This document shows positions 23,426 to 36,400 of a stretch of DNA of 64,000 nt, piece after piece. The notes beneath the pieces were generated by a model, which saw nothing but the letters and a program-made list of their open reading frames with translations, was not told the origin of the DNA and did not search any database. A program made the position numbers and the translations under genes. Position 1 is the stretch's first letter; every line of letters starts with the position of its first letter. The DNA is from Tetrastigma voinierianum (taxonomy: Eukaryota > Streptophyta > Magnoliopsida > Vitales > Vitaceae), in the NCBI GenBank assembly GCA_016808115.1, contig JAEQBH010007383.1:186001-250000 (forward strand), in the 5' to 3' direction.

Positions 23426-24480
23426 GGTATGAGAGATTTTCAAGGATTCACCAAGTTGTGGACCGCCAAAGTGGCACAATTTGATCGGGCTTCTGAGAAA
23501 TATCGCCCCATATTGTGGTGGATGTCTCTCGTTTTATTACATGATCATACTCCAAAGGAGGTGTGATCCTTGCAAAGGTTCATGGAGGGATACATGTATG
23601 GCATGTGCTTGAGAAATGACTGATCTTAGTGGTTCATACACCCAAAGGTGGTGATTTCACGAAGATTATAATATGTTCTCATGGCCGCTTTCATGTGGAG
23701 AGTGTACAACTGCATGTCATATTTTTCTCATTCAAAGGTGATTATGATGATGTATGTACTCTCTGATGAGTATTCACATGATGTGCTTGATTGTATTGTT
23801 TTTTTATTTTTCAAATAATTTTTCTCGTGAACGGTAATTCCATTTCAATTCGAGATCCTTACCTGGATTGAATTTCAAGAAATGGAAAGAGGACTTTCTA
23901 TTTGGAATGGAGCCTAAGGATGTTCACAATGGCGCCTTACAATGGATGTGTTTAAGAGATACTCACAACCTCTAGCAATCGAAGCCGAGAAACGGACTAT
24001 GCTACTCTCGGGAGAGGAGCAATAGGATTTTGCTTACCGACAATGAAGAAATCACATACAAGAACATTTTGAAAAGTGGTTTACTACCGACTGCATCGCT
24101 AAGGAAATGGATGGTGCCATAGAGGTTAGAAATCGAAGCTCATCTAATGTTGAGGTTGGAACTCTTCTTCAAAAGCTCTTCAACATGGAAGTATGAATGC
24201 ATACTGGGGTTAGAGACAGGTCCTCGAGGATGGTAGGACCTAAAGACGGCTCCAAGCTCTCAATGTTACCATTCAGATGCTTCGCATTGCATCAAGCCCT
24301 AAACACCCTTCCACCCGATTTCTCGGGATTATAAAGACAACCACAATTCTAAGATGAGACTTGGTCAAGCACGACTTAATAGCAAGGGTGGTGTTAAGAA
24401 GAGAAACTGAAGGAAGAGAAAGAGTATCGTGGGTCTTATATGTGTCGCTAATTCCATAAAGGAAAAATAAGAAGTTCAAA
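23426..24480 (+). pseudogene. copia-3 gag remnant
   Basis: Starts near a Met at 23429 (MRDFQGFTKLWTAKVAQFDR is a plausible beginning). Further pieces are VFKRYSQPLAIEAEKRTMLL and CIAKEMDGAIEVRNRSSSNV at 23950-24160. The pattern fits a plant copia gag whose frame has broken up. The zinc knuckle is not clearly seen (a Cys/Lys-rich stretch lies near 24570-24620). Assignment rests mainly on position between leader and pol. Confidence 0.55.
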
Positions 24481-24639
24481 AGTCGAATCCATAAAGGTGC
24501 TCAAGAAACTACCATTAATGACAATATGGGTCCAAAGAAGACATTCTGAAAAGTGATGGTGATCGCCGCTTCTTTGTAAGAAGAAAGGTCACATGAAGAA
24601 GGAGGTGCAAAATTTAAAGCTTGATGTCCAAACGTACTT

Positions 24640-27600
24640 ACTGTAATGATTCTTAACACTTGCTTCAGAATCCTGTAACCTGATCCAAGCACCATCCAGC
24701 CTGAAGTGGCTCGGTTAGTGGAGCAACTAATCATGTTGCATTTACTCATAGCTGTGGATTCATAAACCTGGAGGAAGCCAAACAAGGATGACCCAAAGCT
24801 CACTGTGGAAACAACGAAGGTCATGTCATGTTCGTGGGGAGATGTAATCTTAGTTTTAGATTCCGCTTTAAATTGATGCTGGAGCACACATTTTATGTAC
24901 TCTCTTTAGATGGAATTAGTTTCCGCGACGCTGCTTTTGGATTCATATGACTGCTCTTTTGAAATTAAAAGTAATGTTATTTCAATATTTCTTAATTCAA
25001 ATAAGGTTTGGTGTCATTACATGTCCAACGATTATACAGATTCAAGTTTGTCTCCCAATGACATATACGCTTATAATGTGCGTAAAAGGTTGTTTTAAGA
25101 CCACTACCTAAGGAAGAGTCTTATGCATTATGGCATAAACGATTTGGCCATATTCTAAGGATAGAGTAAAAAGGTCGATAAAGACTAATATCCCGCCTCG
25201 CTTCTTAAAAATGACTTGTAGATACGCGTAGACTGTCAGATAGGTAAACACAAGATAAGAAAGAAAATCAAATCGTAGTTCTCACTGCCTGAAGTCATTC
25301 ACACCGATATAAGTGTGACCTTATATGGCAACCCTTGTGTAGAAATTCTTATTTCATCACATTTATCGATGACTATTCTCTGGCATATTATTTCAGACTG
25401 ACAAAAGAAAAGTCCGAGTCTCGACAAGTTCAAGATTTTTCTGACCTAAGTCGAGAAACAATTCGGGAAAAGTCATAAAGGTTGTTAGATCCTCGACCGA
25501 GGTGGAGAGTAATATGGCAAAACATGGCGATGTCGATACCAAGGCCATTCACAAATACTTAGAGGACTCGGGATACATACGCTATCATGCCCGAGTCCTC
25601 GAGCAAAATGGTATACCGGAAGCACAATCGTATTCTTATGGAAATGGTAAGGAGTATGATTAGTAGACAAATTTTAATTTTATTTTCGTGGGGTGAAGCT
25701 TTTTAAAAACAGCTTTGTACATTTTTGAATCGTGGTACCTACACAAAAGTCGTTCCATTGACTTCAGTTATGGACCTGAAGTAAGCCTAGCTAAACCATC
25801 TTAAGGCCTGGGGATGTCCTCGTATAAGTGCTATATAATCCAACATTAAGTAAGTTTGGACTCGTAACCACTCGATGTTACTTGTATCTTACCCGAACAT
25901 TCGAAGGATATCTGGCTTCTATAATCCCAATGGAGGCACAAGAATTCATGGAATCATTGCATACTAAGTTGAGCTCGATGTATCAAGAAAGTAGCCGTCA
26001 AACTATCGAGGATGATAAGACACTGGTAAAGTGGTATCCGTATCTCCTCCCATACGTATAATTGTGGAAACTCCACACACCATATTGAACCCGAGAGACT
26101 AGGGATCCGCCGTCGGCACACCCCACGATGTTCATCAAGGCTCTCAGTGCGCACGTGGCAATTACTACCCAAGGGCAGATCCACTAGGAGACGATCAAAG
26201 AATACCACCTGATCATTTAGTCTACATAGAGAAAGCAAGATTACGAGCATTCCGCTCGTGACTGACCAATAACTTAGCGAGAAGCTGTTTCTTGTCCAAT
26301 CGAACTGTGGTTAGATGCAATGAGAGATGAAATTCAATCCATGAGGCATAATGGAGTTTGGGAACTTATTGAATTACCTGAAGGTCATAACTATCGGGCT
26401 TCAAATGGCGATAAGACTAAAGGACCATAAAGGAAAGATCGAGAAGTTTAAAGCCGATCGGTAGCCAAAGGTTTCACTCCAGTTATATGAGTAGACTATG
26501 AAGCAACCTTTCTCCGTTCTTCTAAAGATTCTTTCACAGAGTGATCATGGCATTAGTTGCTCATTTGATATGGAGTTACACCCCAGAGGGATGCTAAACG
26601 CTTTTCTCAATGGAGACCTTAATGAAGAAGTCTATATGACACAACTCGGCTTTGTGGCAAATGATTCGTAAACTTGTATGTAGACCGAAAGTCTATTTAT
26701 GGTCTCAAGCAAGCTTCTGCAGACAATGGTAATTAAAGTTTACAAGGTTGTCGTTTCATATGGTTTTGCTGAACAAAGTATACTCGCAAGGTCAAGTGGG
26801 AGGAAATTCATTTTCCTAATACTCTTATGTGGATGATATCCTCGCTTGCAAGCAAGGACCTCGCTTACCGTATGAGATACAAAGTGCGATGTCATTAAAG
26901 AACTTTGATATGAAAGGACTGTGAGGCGTTTCAGGCTGGTACTAGATTCGCTGTGAATCATTCTTGCACTATCGGGTTTATCTCGCAGGGCATATGTTGA
27001 TCGATTTAGAAAGATTCAACATGCAACAATGTGAAGCCGAATTGCTCCCCGTCTCGTAAAGGTGATAAGTCAGTCCGTCGCCACAATGTCCTCATTCAAA
27101 TATCAGAAAGCCCAAATGAAGAATTATCTTATGCTAGTGCACTCTGGGAGTATTATGTATGCTCAAGCATGCACTAGGCCGATATTGCCTTGGCAAATGT
27201 GACTTCTAGGCGCGCATATCACCAACCAGACACGATCATCGGGTTGCCGCCAAGAAGGTTGGCGAGGTACTTAAGCAGACAAAAGACTATATGCCGATGC
27301 ATAAACATGTTCAGACTCATGTTTAGTCAGGGTATCTCAGATTCAGACTTTGCCGGGCCGTCAGATGAAAAGAAGTCAACAACTGGTTATATCTTTAAGT
27401 TAGCAGGAGGTGCAGTATCATGGAAAAGTGAGAAACAGAAATCAATTGCATCCTCTACCATGCAAGCGGAGTTTGTAGCATGCTTTTCAGCAACTACTCA
27501 TGCAATTTGGCTTCGAAACCTCATTAAGGAGTTAACCGTGTTTGATTTTGTGGATGTGCCTATACAAGCTTGTATTAGACAATAACTCAAGCAAGGTTGT

Positions 27601-27850
27601 TTATTAACAACAACAGAGGTCTCAAGGGGTCTAAGTACATGGAGGTCAAGTACTTTGACTATAAAGGAAAAAGTTCAAACCGTGACGCAGTAAAGGAGCA
27701 ATATTATCAACAGATGATATGATCACAGCATCCGCTTAACAAAAGGGCCTTTCGCCTTGTGTATTTGATCGATATGTCATTAACATGGGCTAGGAGTATC
27801 ACGATACCAAAATTAGTGGAGCTAAGTTTATGTTGCTCTTATGAAGGATG
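24640..27850 (+). pseudogene. copia-3 pol remnant (protease, integrase, RT, RNase H)
   Basis: The pre-integrase block is at 25095-25300 (LPKEESYALWHKRFGHI; a Cys-x-x-Gly-Lys zinc site follows, degraded). Integrase core pieces are at 25330-25670 (IDDYSLAYYF in shifted frames; RNRILMEMVRSMI). The post-core block is at 25828-25920 (YNPTLSKFGLVTTRCYL). RT spans 26300-27000 (GVWELIELPEG, ARSLVAKGFT-like, FLNGDLNEEVYMT, YVDDIL near 26826). RNase H is the best preserved part, at 27340-27570: DSDFAGPSDEKKSTTGYIF, GGAVSWKSEKQKSIASSTMQ, AEFVACFSATTHAIWLRNLI. The order and motifs make this a Ty1/copia pol. It is broken by many stops and frameshifts. Confidence 0.9.
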
Positions 27851-28386
27851 AATCCAATTTTCATTACATTTTTGGTAATACTGAACTTGTATCAACTCTT
27901 TTAGCATTCACAAGGTATCGTGCGAACGAGGCTTATCTTATACATATATAATTGTTGAAAATCTCAAGGCATTGCGAAACCTTGAATACAAAGCAGGGCA
28001 CTTTACTAGCCTTAACAAAGACGCTTTTGTTATTGACATAAAGAAAGTTACCTATTGCGTAACACATACGTGTTCGTTGGAACCATGATGGATATTCTCC
28101 TACGACACACTAGGGTTTTCATGGACACTTAAGGAGAGAATTCGACTAACAAATGGATAACACATGAAGTATCACTCATTATGAGGTATTGTCCATTTAA
28201 ACACACTACCATATTGAATCCATATCGCAGTTGAAAGCACTCATGACCATGGAAGGGCTTATGAGTAAGTAATTACCACTCATGATCTGTTCGAGACTTA
28301 CCGATCTGACCGACTATTAAGCACAATCTCTAATTAATATAAAGTGCGCATTACGCTTAGTTTCACTCACATCGCCCAAGTGGGTA

Positions 28387-28848
28387 CGTAGATTTTCATA
28401 AAGTGGGCTTTATTAATTGGATTTATTAACCTGATTTATCTTGGCCTAATTAATGAGATTATTAGATTCATAATAAACCATATTGGCCGGCAAGTGTGTG
28501 GATGAGGTAATGGCCCTACCAGAATGAGAGGGCCCGTGGTCGAACTCAATATATAAAGAAGGCTCAAGTCCTCCCAAACCCTAAGGATACGTATTATCAT
28601 TCCTACATACGTATTCTCGAGAGAAATATTTTTCTCTAACCAGCCGAGAGGCATTCTATTAAGCCAAGTCATCACATAATATTCTGTGTATAAGATTCAG
28701 ATCAGATCTTTTCAAGTGTGTCTTCATCAATTCAAGACGTTAAGACATTCCAATGGATTCCAAACGTACATAATATTCATATTCTCTCCATTAAAATTAT
28801 GTTTTGTATTCTAAAATGGTGATCTAGGTTAATTAAATCATATCCTAC
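28387..28848 (+). repeat. copia-3 3' LTR
   Basis: Preceded by a purine-rich tract (CCAAGTGGGTA, 28376-28386) and collinear with the 5' LTR. It ends ATATCCTAC before the flank AAACTCA. Confidence 0.9.
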
Positions 28849-28855
28849 AAACTCA

Positions 28856-29530
28856 ACCAAATTTAGCCGTCGAATGTCTCGATAACTCCAATCGCTGACG
28901 ACACGAACTGACATAGCCTTCCTTTATCGCCAGGCGCCGCGCAGCATCGATCTGGCCGAAGCCCGCTCTGCCCGACTTAATAAATATATTGGTGGTTTTG
29001 GGTCATGGCCACGCAAAACTCATGGATTCGTGAGAAGATCCGGGCCGGCCAGATTCTCCATTAGTCGCAATGCAATTACAAAGATCGTTCAAGGTTGCTA
29101 CTGTGATCGCCCGTTGCCAACCACAATTCCGTGCATAGATGACTACTATCTCACTTACTACAGTGTGAATTTGAGTTCACGACCTACGGCGAAGAAAACT
29201 AAGACCAAGTGATCTAATTACTCCTTACTCATGCCTTCGTGACGTGAGATCGGTTTTCTCGCATCCGCTGGGCCATCGACGATGTTCCCACAAGTGCGCA
29301 TCATGCCCGCTGTCGCTGTTTTGGATCATAAAAGAAGGCGACAACAACACCGATAATTGTAACTATACTCTCATACTACGTACTCCATGTCCGATCTTAT
29401 GTTCATTCTCGTCAGGGTCGCTACGCCTGCGAAGAAGTGGGAACCCTTACCTTCCCGATGGATGCCATGGTACGCTCTTCTTTCATAATCGATCCGGTTG
29501 TAATCTCAGTTACGGCCATAGCTATTAGAG
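28856..29530 (+). pseudogene. WAK-like receptor exon 1, 3' part (copy A)
   Basis: This continues the exon interrupted at 21997. Pieces in shifting frames follow the WAK ectodomain order. First come SARLNKYIGGFG and FSISRN at 28945-29070, corresponding to the 'phe-x-phe-ser' beta region. Next is TIPCIDDYYLTYYSVNLSS at 29127-29183, then DNNTDNCNYT at 29339-29368, then GTLTFPMDAM at 29440-29469 followed by VVISVTAIAI. The last two correspond to the C-Y-A...F-P-M-x...V-V-L-x-(W/F)-A-I block that ends the first exon of WAK genes. No EGF-like, transmembrane or kinase exon follows, so the gene is a pseudogene by insertion, frameshift and truncation. Confidence 0.78.
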
Positions 29531-30266
29531 AAAAATTAATATTAATATTTTTTTATATATTATCTTCAGAAAAATTCATTTTATTTATTTTAATCTTTTG
29601 TATAAAAAAAATGATTTAAAAAATATATAAGCTTTTATTAAATTTCTCCCTGTATTATACTTCAATTTTTTTTTTCATTAAGCCTGGTTAGCCCGTGCAT
29701 ACGGAGAAGATACATTTAAGTCATACCACACTCAGACTATTCCTCATTCGAACATAGTCGAGTTTCAGCTGTCAACTCGGTACTTCCTGCTTAAGAGACT
29801 CCAACCATATCAATTACATGTCTTATGTTATTATACTTGAAATTTAGATAAACATAAAATTTTTTTTTGTTTTATATTATAATTTTTTATTTTTTAAAAT
29901 TTAAAATTTTTAAATTATTATTTTTAAAAAAATTCCGGCCCTAAGGTTGTGGACTCATTCAAATATAATAATAGCCCTTCTTTAATTCATTAATAAAGGG
30001 GCCTTGCCCAACAAGCTCAGCCCAGCTCTCTATCATTCTATTTATAAAAACCATCCAAAAGACTTAATACTCAAGGCTTGTGGGAAACAAAATAAATATA
30101 TTCTCTAGAAAAATAACTAAAATGATATAGTATAATATTTTTAAAATTGAATAAATAATTTTTCTTTCATTCTTATCATCGTGTACATACATTTAAATAA
30201 TATAAATATTTCTGATTTATAAAAATCTAAAATATTAGCACAATTATTCTGTGGCAAAAATATAAA

Positions 30267-30309
<43 letters not shown>

Positions 30310-30989
30310 TTTTACTCTTAATCATATATTTATAACATCAATTCAATCACAATTTAATTATTGGTTATAATAATTAACCATAAACAAGTACTTTAAGTTT
30401 AATAATCATCTAACTTAACAATATTGATACTAATGTCCTACAAAATTTCTTACTTCAATTGATTTCAATATTGTTTATATTCCTTTGGTGTCTCTAGCTT
30501 GTCAAAGAATGCGAAATTGGCAAAGCCGAGACATGTGATTATCAAGTATATATTTGAAGAAGAAAGATCTCATGTTATCGTTATGAATATCATCAGCACC
30601 AAGAAGGATACATCACATTCTCCGATTCTAGGTAACTTTTTACTTCTTTATGTCTTCTTGATACAACATCCATAACATCTTCTATTTTGATATTTTCTTA
30701 ATAAATCAATAGCAAACTGATAGAGCAGAGAGAAAGAGGAAGCATAAAGTAACTAAATAAGATTTAATTGTGTTGTATATATTAATATAAAAATATTGAG
30801 TTGTTGGTATATATTGGCATAAAGAACATAATTGTAGATAAGCCATAATTTGATACAATGAAATGGAAAGAAACTAAAGTTGAATCGTGTACTAAGATGA
30901 AATGGGGAGATCAGCAGGCAAGATTTTGATTGGTCTCCCGTATAATGCTAGTTTTAAATTTTGACTTCTTTTTAATGATTTGTTCTTTT
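29531..30989. repeat. 3' flank of WAK-like copy A, duplicated at 54240-56040
   Basis: AT-rich. Blocks shared with copy B include TTGTGGACTCATTCAAA (29950; 54411), AAACAAAATAAATATATTCTCTA (30088; 55366), TAATCATATATTTATA (30317; 55609) and the 30530-30650 / 55805-55915 segment (ATGTGATTAT, AGAAGGATA, ATTCTAGGTAACTTT). An (AT)n microsatellite lies at about 30270-30303 and T runs at 29665-29675. No coding sequence was recognised beyond the WAK relic. Confidence 0.75.
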
Positions 30990-33278
30990 TGTGATGCCCC
31001 AAATCCCGGGGTGCCCCGTTGACAACCCGTTAATCCACCTAAAACCTATGTCTCATGCTCAAGAGACCTATACTCCGAGTAAAAATGAATTACTGGGTCT
31101 ATACATCAATACTTCCAAAATCTAACCAACTATATTAAATGGTTCAAGAGAGTTATTATATCACCTTAACATATATTAAAATTGTGAATTATAATACATG
31201 TTTTACAAATTTCATATCAAAGTTACAATCCGGCTTTCTTCTCAAAAGCCGCCTCTAATTAGCTGCCTTCCGAACACTCCCTCGTACTGGGTGAAGCCCT
31301 AATCGGGGTCCCATTGACTACCGTCAACTCATGGACGCCCGTGTCTCATATCATGAGACCCATACATGAGTAAAATGGCCACATTGACCCATACATCCAT
31401 ACTCACAAAATGTATATTTTATACAAAAGGAGTTAATTTACAATTATCCAAAACTGGCCTTTGTGGACGCCCAAACCGGGGTCCATGACAACCCGTCAAC
31501 CTCGCGGAATATTCACGGATGCCAAAACTCGACACCACTCCATTAAGTCCCTCGTGACTCCGATCAACGAAATCGGGCAAAGCCCTTGTACGGAGCTCTA
31601 CTCGAAATAGAATATGTCCTAATATTGAACAACGACCACACTAAACCACATATGAGTAAAATGGGTCACTTGCCCATATACTAATACTACCAAAATACAT
31701 CAACTATATTACAATAGTTCAAGAGTTATTACATTACTCTTACCAAAACATGTATCAAAATTTGGAGTTCTAATACATGTTTTACAAAATAAAATACCGA
31801 AACCACAATTCGGCTTTCTTCTGAAAATCGGCCTCTAGTGATCGTCGTCTTCCTGAACACTCTCTATACATGAAATAATGATCCATTGACATGGTGAGCA
31901 ATGCCCAGTAGTGATAATCTCCTACTTGAGTTACTCCCCACCTAAGTGCACATGTAATGGCAACCAAACACACTCAAGCAAATACATGATCCTACTTGAA
32001 TGTCTACATGTCTAATCCCATGTCTCGAGTCATCACCAACTCCCTCACATTTCTAAGCCACTGTGAGAAAATACGCTTTCAAAACAAAAGATTTTGTTCT
32101 GAAAAACATACTAATGAAGTTTCAGAAAATCTATTGGACAACCCTCCGAGGCGAATTGCTGGGTAATTCTCCGAAACAGTCATGGGTCCGCCTTCGAGAT
32201 GAACTGTTGGACAACTCTCTAAGGCAATTCTTCGGAAAATATTCCTTGAAATTCCTTTCACAACCATTTTCATTTTCTTTCATTTTCTTTCATGTCATGC
32301 ACTCACACCTACCAATTCTAGGTGCCCCTTATGCATATGGAATTAATGTAATTTCAAACAATTCATGCTAATATATTTTACATGCATATATTAACAAAAT
32401 TAACTCACATAAATCATGTTATTCAACTCACAACAATAACACCAAAATTAGCTCACATGGGCTAATAAACCATTCAAGCAATTCATTTTGAATTACCCAA
32501 ACAACACAAAAATCACAATAATAAAATCACTGCAACAAAGGAAACCCTAGGCTCAACACTGTTCACGGCCACCATAGGGATTTTCTCACTCAATCCCAAT
32601 CATTGGAACTAAAAAACACACGGCCATTCGGCCTCAGAACATCCCTATCCATTCACATGGCTCTTAGCCAAAGAATAAAGCAAGTAGTCAAGTAGGAAAA
32701 TATCCCTACCTCTTGGAGTTGTCGGAACTTCACAAAATCGATGTCCACGCGTAGCCCTTGTAGCGTAGATCAACTTTGCTTCTTGGTCCGACGAGAACCA
32801 ATGGTCCGAAAGCCGGGAAATCTAGAGAGAAGTCACACTTTCTCTCTCTAAAACCAGTCTCTCCCTCCTTATTGCCCGTTTCCAGCAAATGGAGAAGATG
32901 AGGTCTTGTTTTGTCTTGATTTTTAATCTTTTCACTTAATTCCATCATTGTCCTTTAGTTTGATTTTTAAAAGCTTTTTGACACATGGCTTAATCTAGGT
33001 TATTCATCTCCATCCTCTCAATAATCATGCAACATGTGTCACATGGGTATATGTAGTAGGTGACTTTTGTCATATCACATGTCTCACGAGTCACTTATAC
33101 AGACCACACTTGTGCCTCTCGAAAACATGAATTTCCGACTATCTCAGAATTCGACGAAATTCGACGTGGTAGCTAGATTTCGCGAGACGATTCCAACAGT
33201 GAAGTCCGTTTTGTCATCCGAGATCTAAATTACCATTTTACTATTTTTTAGAAAATTAAAATTTTCTTGGGTTTTACA
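30990..33278 (-). repeat. 3' LTR of the chromovirus, with an internally triplicated end
   Basis: It is 2.29 kb long and ends (on + coordinates) with TTGGGTTTTACA at 33267-33278. The other terminus, GTGATGCCCC...CCCGGGGTGCCCC at 30990, is followed by two further partial copies of the same terminal segment, starting near 31269 (GTGAAGCCCTAATCGGGG) and 31464 (GTGGACGCCCAAACCGGGG). Each is followed by the same PyPu landmarks (ATGAGTAAAATGG, TATATTACAATAGTTCAAGAG). Only one opposite terminus exists, so this is tandem duplication inside one LTR rather than three insertions. Confidence 0.82.
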
Positions 33279-33297
33279 TTCTCCCCTCCTGAAAAAG
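33279..33297 (-). other. Polypurine tract of the chromovirus
   Basis: On the - strand a purine-rich run (TTTTTCAGGAGGGGAGAA) directly abuts the LTR start TGTAAAACCC. This fixes the orientation of the element. Confidence 0.8.
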
Positions 33298-33414
33298 AAT
33301 TTCGTCCCAAATTCTGTACAATCACCACAATCACATGCCTATGCAACGTGCACTATGCCATGCATGTAAACTAGTCATTTAAGTATTAAACGACTAAACC
33401 ACGTACCTTCATCC

Positions 33415-36400
33415 CTAAACAAGAAGGGATAGGTGGCCCGTGACCAGGTTCTTGCGCTCCCATCGCTGACTCCTCTCCGCTCCACTCTGCTGCCATAGCA
33501 CCCTTATTTCGCCCACGCCTTGCGTCTGAAAAACCCGATCCCTGCTATCCATAATGTACACTTTTCCCTCCTCGAAGGTCCCATCCGTCAACCCCAATCT
33601 CTCCCCCAATCCACTACATGAGCTGGATCTAGAGTGTACCGAGCATGGAGACGGAATTGTGGACAGTCACGGTAAAGCTAACCTGGCAGCACGCTTATAG
33701 TGCCTACCCTTTCGAGTATCTCAAAGGGCCCAATGAACCTAGGCGATAGCTTGCCACGCTTGCCGAACCTGACCACTTTTCTCTTAGGCATCACCTTCAA
33801 GAAGACGTGATCTTCAACCTTGAATTCTAAGGGTCGACGTCGTACATCAGCATAGATCTTCTGCCGAATCTAAGCCGTGAGAAGACGTTGTCGTATCAAT
33901 CTCACCTTCTCGGAGGTGTCCCTAATCAAATCAGGACCAGTGATGGAGCTCTCTCCCACCTCAGTCCAACATATCTGATCCGTACGGGGCCTCCCATACA
34001 ATGCCTCATATGGTGCCATCCGTATACCCGCCTTTAATAACCGGTTGTTGTAGGCGACTCCACTAAGGGCAAGTGCTCTTCCCGCCTAGTATCCCATATC
34101 CGTGATGTATGCTCGCAAAGACGTCTCTTCTAACACCTGTGATCTTCTCCGACCGACCATCCGTCTGCGGGGTGGAAAGCTGTACCATGGTCGGGCCATG
34201 CTCCAGCGCCTTTAAACTCTTCCAAAAGTGCGCGAAACCCTGTCTCTATCCAACACTATGGATACCTGCACTCATAGCCTGACTATCTCAATGTACAACC
34301 ACGTAATCTCTCCAATGTGAAGGTCATTCGCACCTACTAGAAAATGTTCTCACTTCGTGAGCTCTGGCCCACTATCACCCATACAAAGACATGTCCTGCG
34401 CGTCCGCGGGTGTTAAGTCACAAAATCCATCGACGCGCTCCCACTTCCACTAAACCACCTTCACGGTCGGCGAGCTCCGCCGCTTCTGGTTCAACCTTAA
34501 CTTGTCACACGTGAGACATCGTCAACAAAACCTCACGTTCTCTCATCCCGCCTAGTCAGATCGCGACAAAGATCCTGGTACATCTTCATGCCACTTGGAT
34601 GCACTACAAATCGAGAGCAGTGAAACTCCCTGAGAATCTCCTCTCAAATCGATCAAATGGGAACCACTACTGTCCTTCTATAATCGAAGACTACCATCTC
34701 GCCCGATGGTCCAAACTCTCTCACTGTACCGACTGCATCTTGGCCCCCGATGGACACTATCTTTGTGTCCCGTCCTCGACCACCACTCGCTTCTGCAAGA
34801 CGCAGCCACTAAACTCCCACACCCCCAGTCGCAGCCAGATCACCAAACCGTCTCGACGCCTCGAGGCATCCGTCACTCTCGAAGTTATACCTAGCCAATG
34901 CTCCCCGTGACTTCCGACTATGCATCGCCCACCACATTCGCTTTACCAGTGCAATGCAAAGTGAAGCCATAATCCTCGGGAACTCCATCCATCCGCGCTT
35001 GCCTCCTCATATTGAGGTCCCACTAAGTGAAAATATACTTCAGACTTTTATGGTATGAGCACACCCCGACCGTTCACCATATAAATAGTGGCGCAAAATC
35101 TTCAAGGCGAAGAATACACACAACTCCAAGGTCATGTGTGGGGTACTCGTCTATGATTCTTCAACTCCGACGGAACCATAGGCTAATACCCCCGCACTCC
35201 ATCAAAACACATCCCGCCTCCGTCCTTCGAGGCATCACAATACACCAGGTACCCATGTCCCCCCGTCCGAGGACTACTACAGGAGCAAGAGTGCTCTCCC
35301 TCTTCAACTCCTAGAATGCCTCAGATCGGTCATCCCACTAAACTCGACCTCCTTCCGGGTCAATTTCACACAAGTGCCACTAATCTGGGAGAAATTTCAA
35401 TGAATCTCTGCAGGCCCAGCCACTAAGTGAAACCACGTATCTCAAAAGACCCACTTCGCCCTCCCAACCTCATCACACCGACCTTCTCCGGGGTCCACCG
35501 ACACGCCCGATGCTACACCACGTGCTCAAAATCTCACCTTAAGCCAAAACTCGTACTACTTAATCCTATATAGTCGATGGTCTCTCAACAACTGTAAAAC
35601 GATCCTCAAGTGATACTCATGCTCCCTCTCCGATTGGGAATAGATCAAGATGTCATCCACGAAGACCACGACAAACTGATCCAAATAGGGTTGGAATACC
35701 CTATGCATGAGGTCCATGAATGCCGCTGGAGCATTCGTCAATCCAAAGAGCATCACCGTAAACTTAAAGTGACAATAACGCGTCCTGAACGTTGTCTTAG
35801 GGATATCTGTCTCCCTAACCTCACCGATGGTAACTAAAGGCGGTCTATCTCGGGAATAGACTCGTGCTCTCTCACCGGTCAAACAAGTCATCAATCCCGA
35901 TATGGTAATCGAATTTATTTGTAACCCTATTCAACCGTTTATAGTCAATGCACAAATAAGGGTTCTTGTCCTTCTTCTTCACAAATAGAATCGAGCTCTA
36001 TGGTGAAGTGCTCTGCCTAATGAACTCTCGTCTAATAGCTGCTCTCAGAATATTCTGAGTTCCTTCAGAACTCAATCGGTGCCATCCTATGTGGAGTCAT
36101 AGAGATGGGCTTAAGTACCAGGTGTAACTCAATACCAATAAAGTCTACAACCTCTACTTCTGAGTGAACTGAGTCATCCTTTAAAAAACATCCTCATACT
36201 CGCGCACAATGAGGTAGATCTAAGTCCGCTCACTGTCCTCCGTGGTAAGGCTTGCTAGCTAACTCCGCCAATCGTCCCCGACACTGACTCGCACACTGCT
36301 CCTCATCGGGGGAAAACAGTCATGCTTTTCCTCCCGAAATACAACATGAGAACGTCCCGCATGTGCGGTAACCTCCCACGCCACAATCGATGACGACTTC

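Larger units (their letters stand above)
21998..28848 (+). mobile_element. copia-3: Ty1/copia retrotransposon inserted in WAK-like copy A
   Basis: LTRs at about 21998-22465 and 28387-28848 share GTAGATTTTCATAAAGTGGG (ATAGATTTTC in the 5' copy) and end ATATCCTAC. The flanks on both sides read AAACTCA (21991-21997 and 28849-28855), which contains the 5-bp target duplication. The paralogous copy B reads CTAAACTCAAC without interruption at 54127-54137. That is an empty-site proof of the insertion and of its borders to within one or two bases. The interior carries a primer site, a GC-rich leader, gag, and pol in copia order, all broken. Confidence 0.93.

Noticed and set aside
30265..30303. (AT)n as part of an element end
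   Set aside because: A simple microsatellite; the flanks are collinear with copy B, where only a short AT tract is present.
30990..31700. Three nested LTR insertions
   Set aside because: Only one opposite terminus and no target duplications at the internal joins; tandem duplication is simpler.
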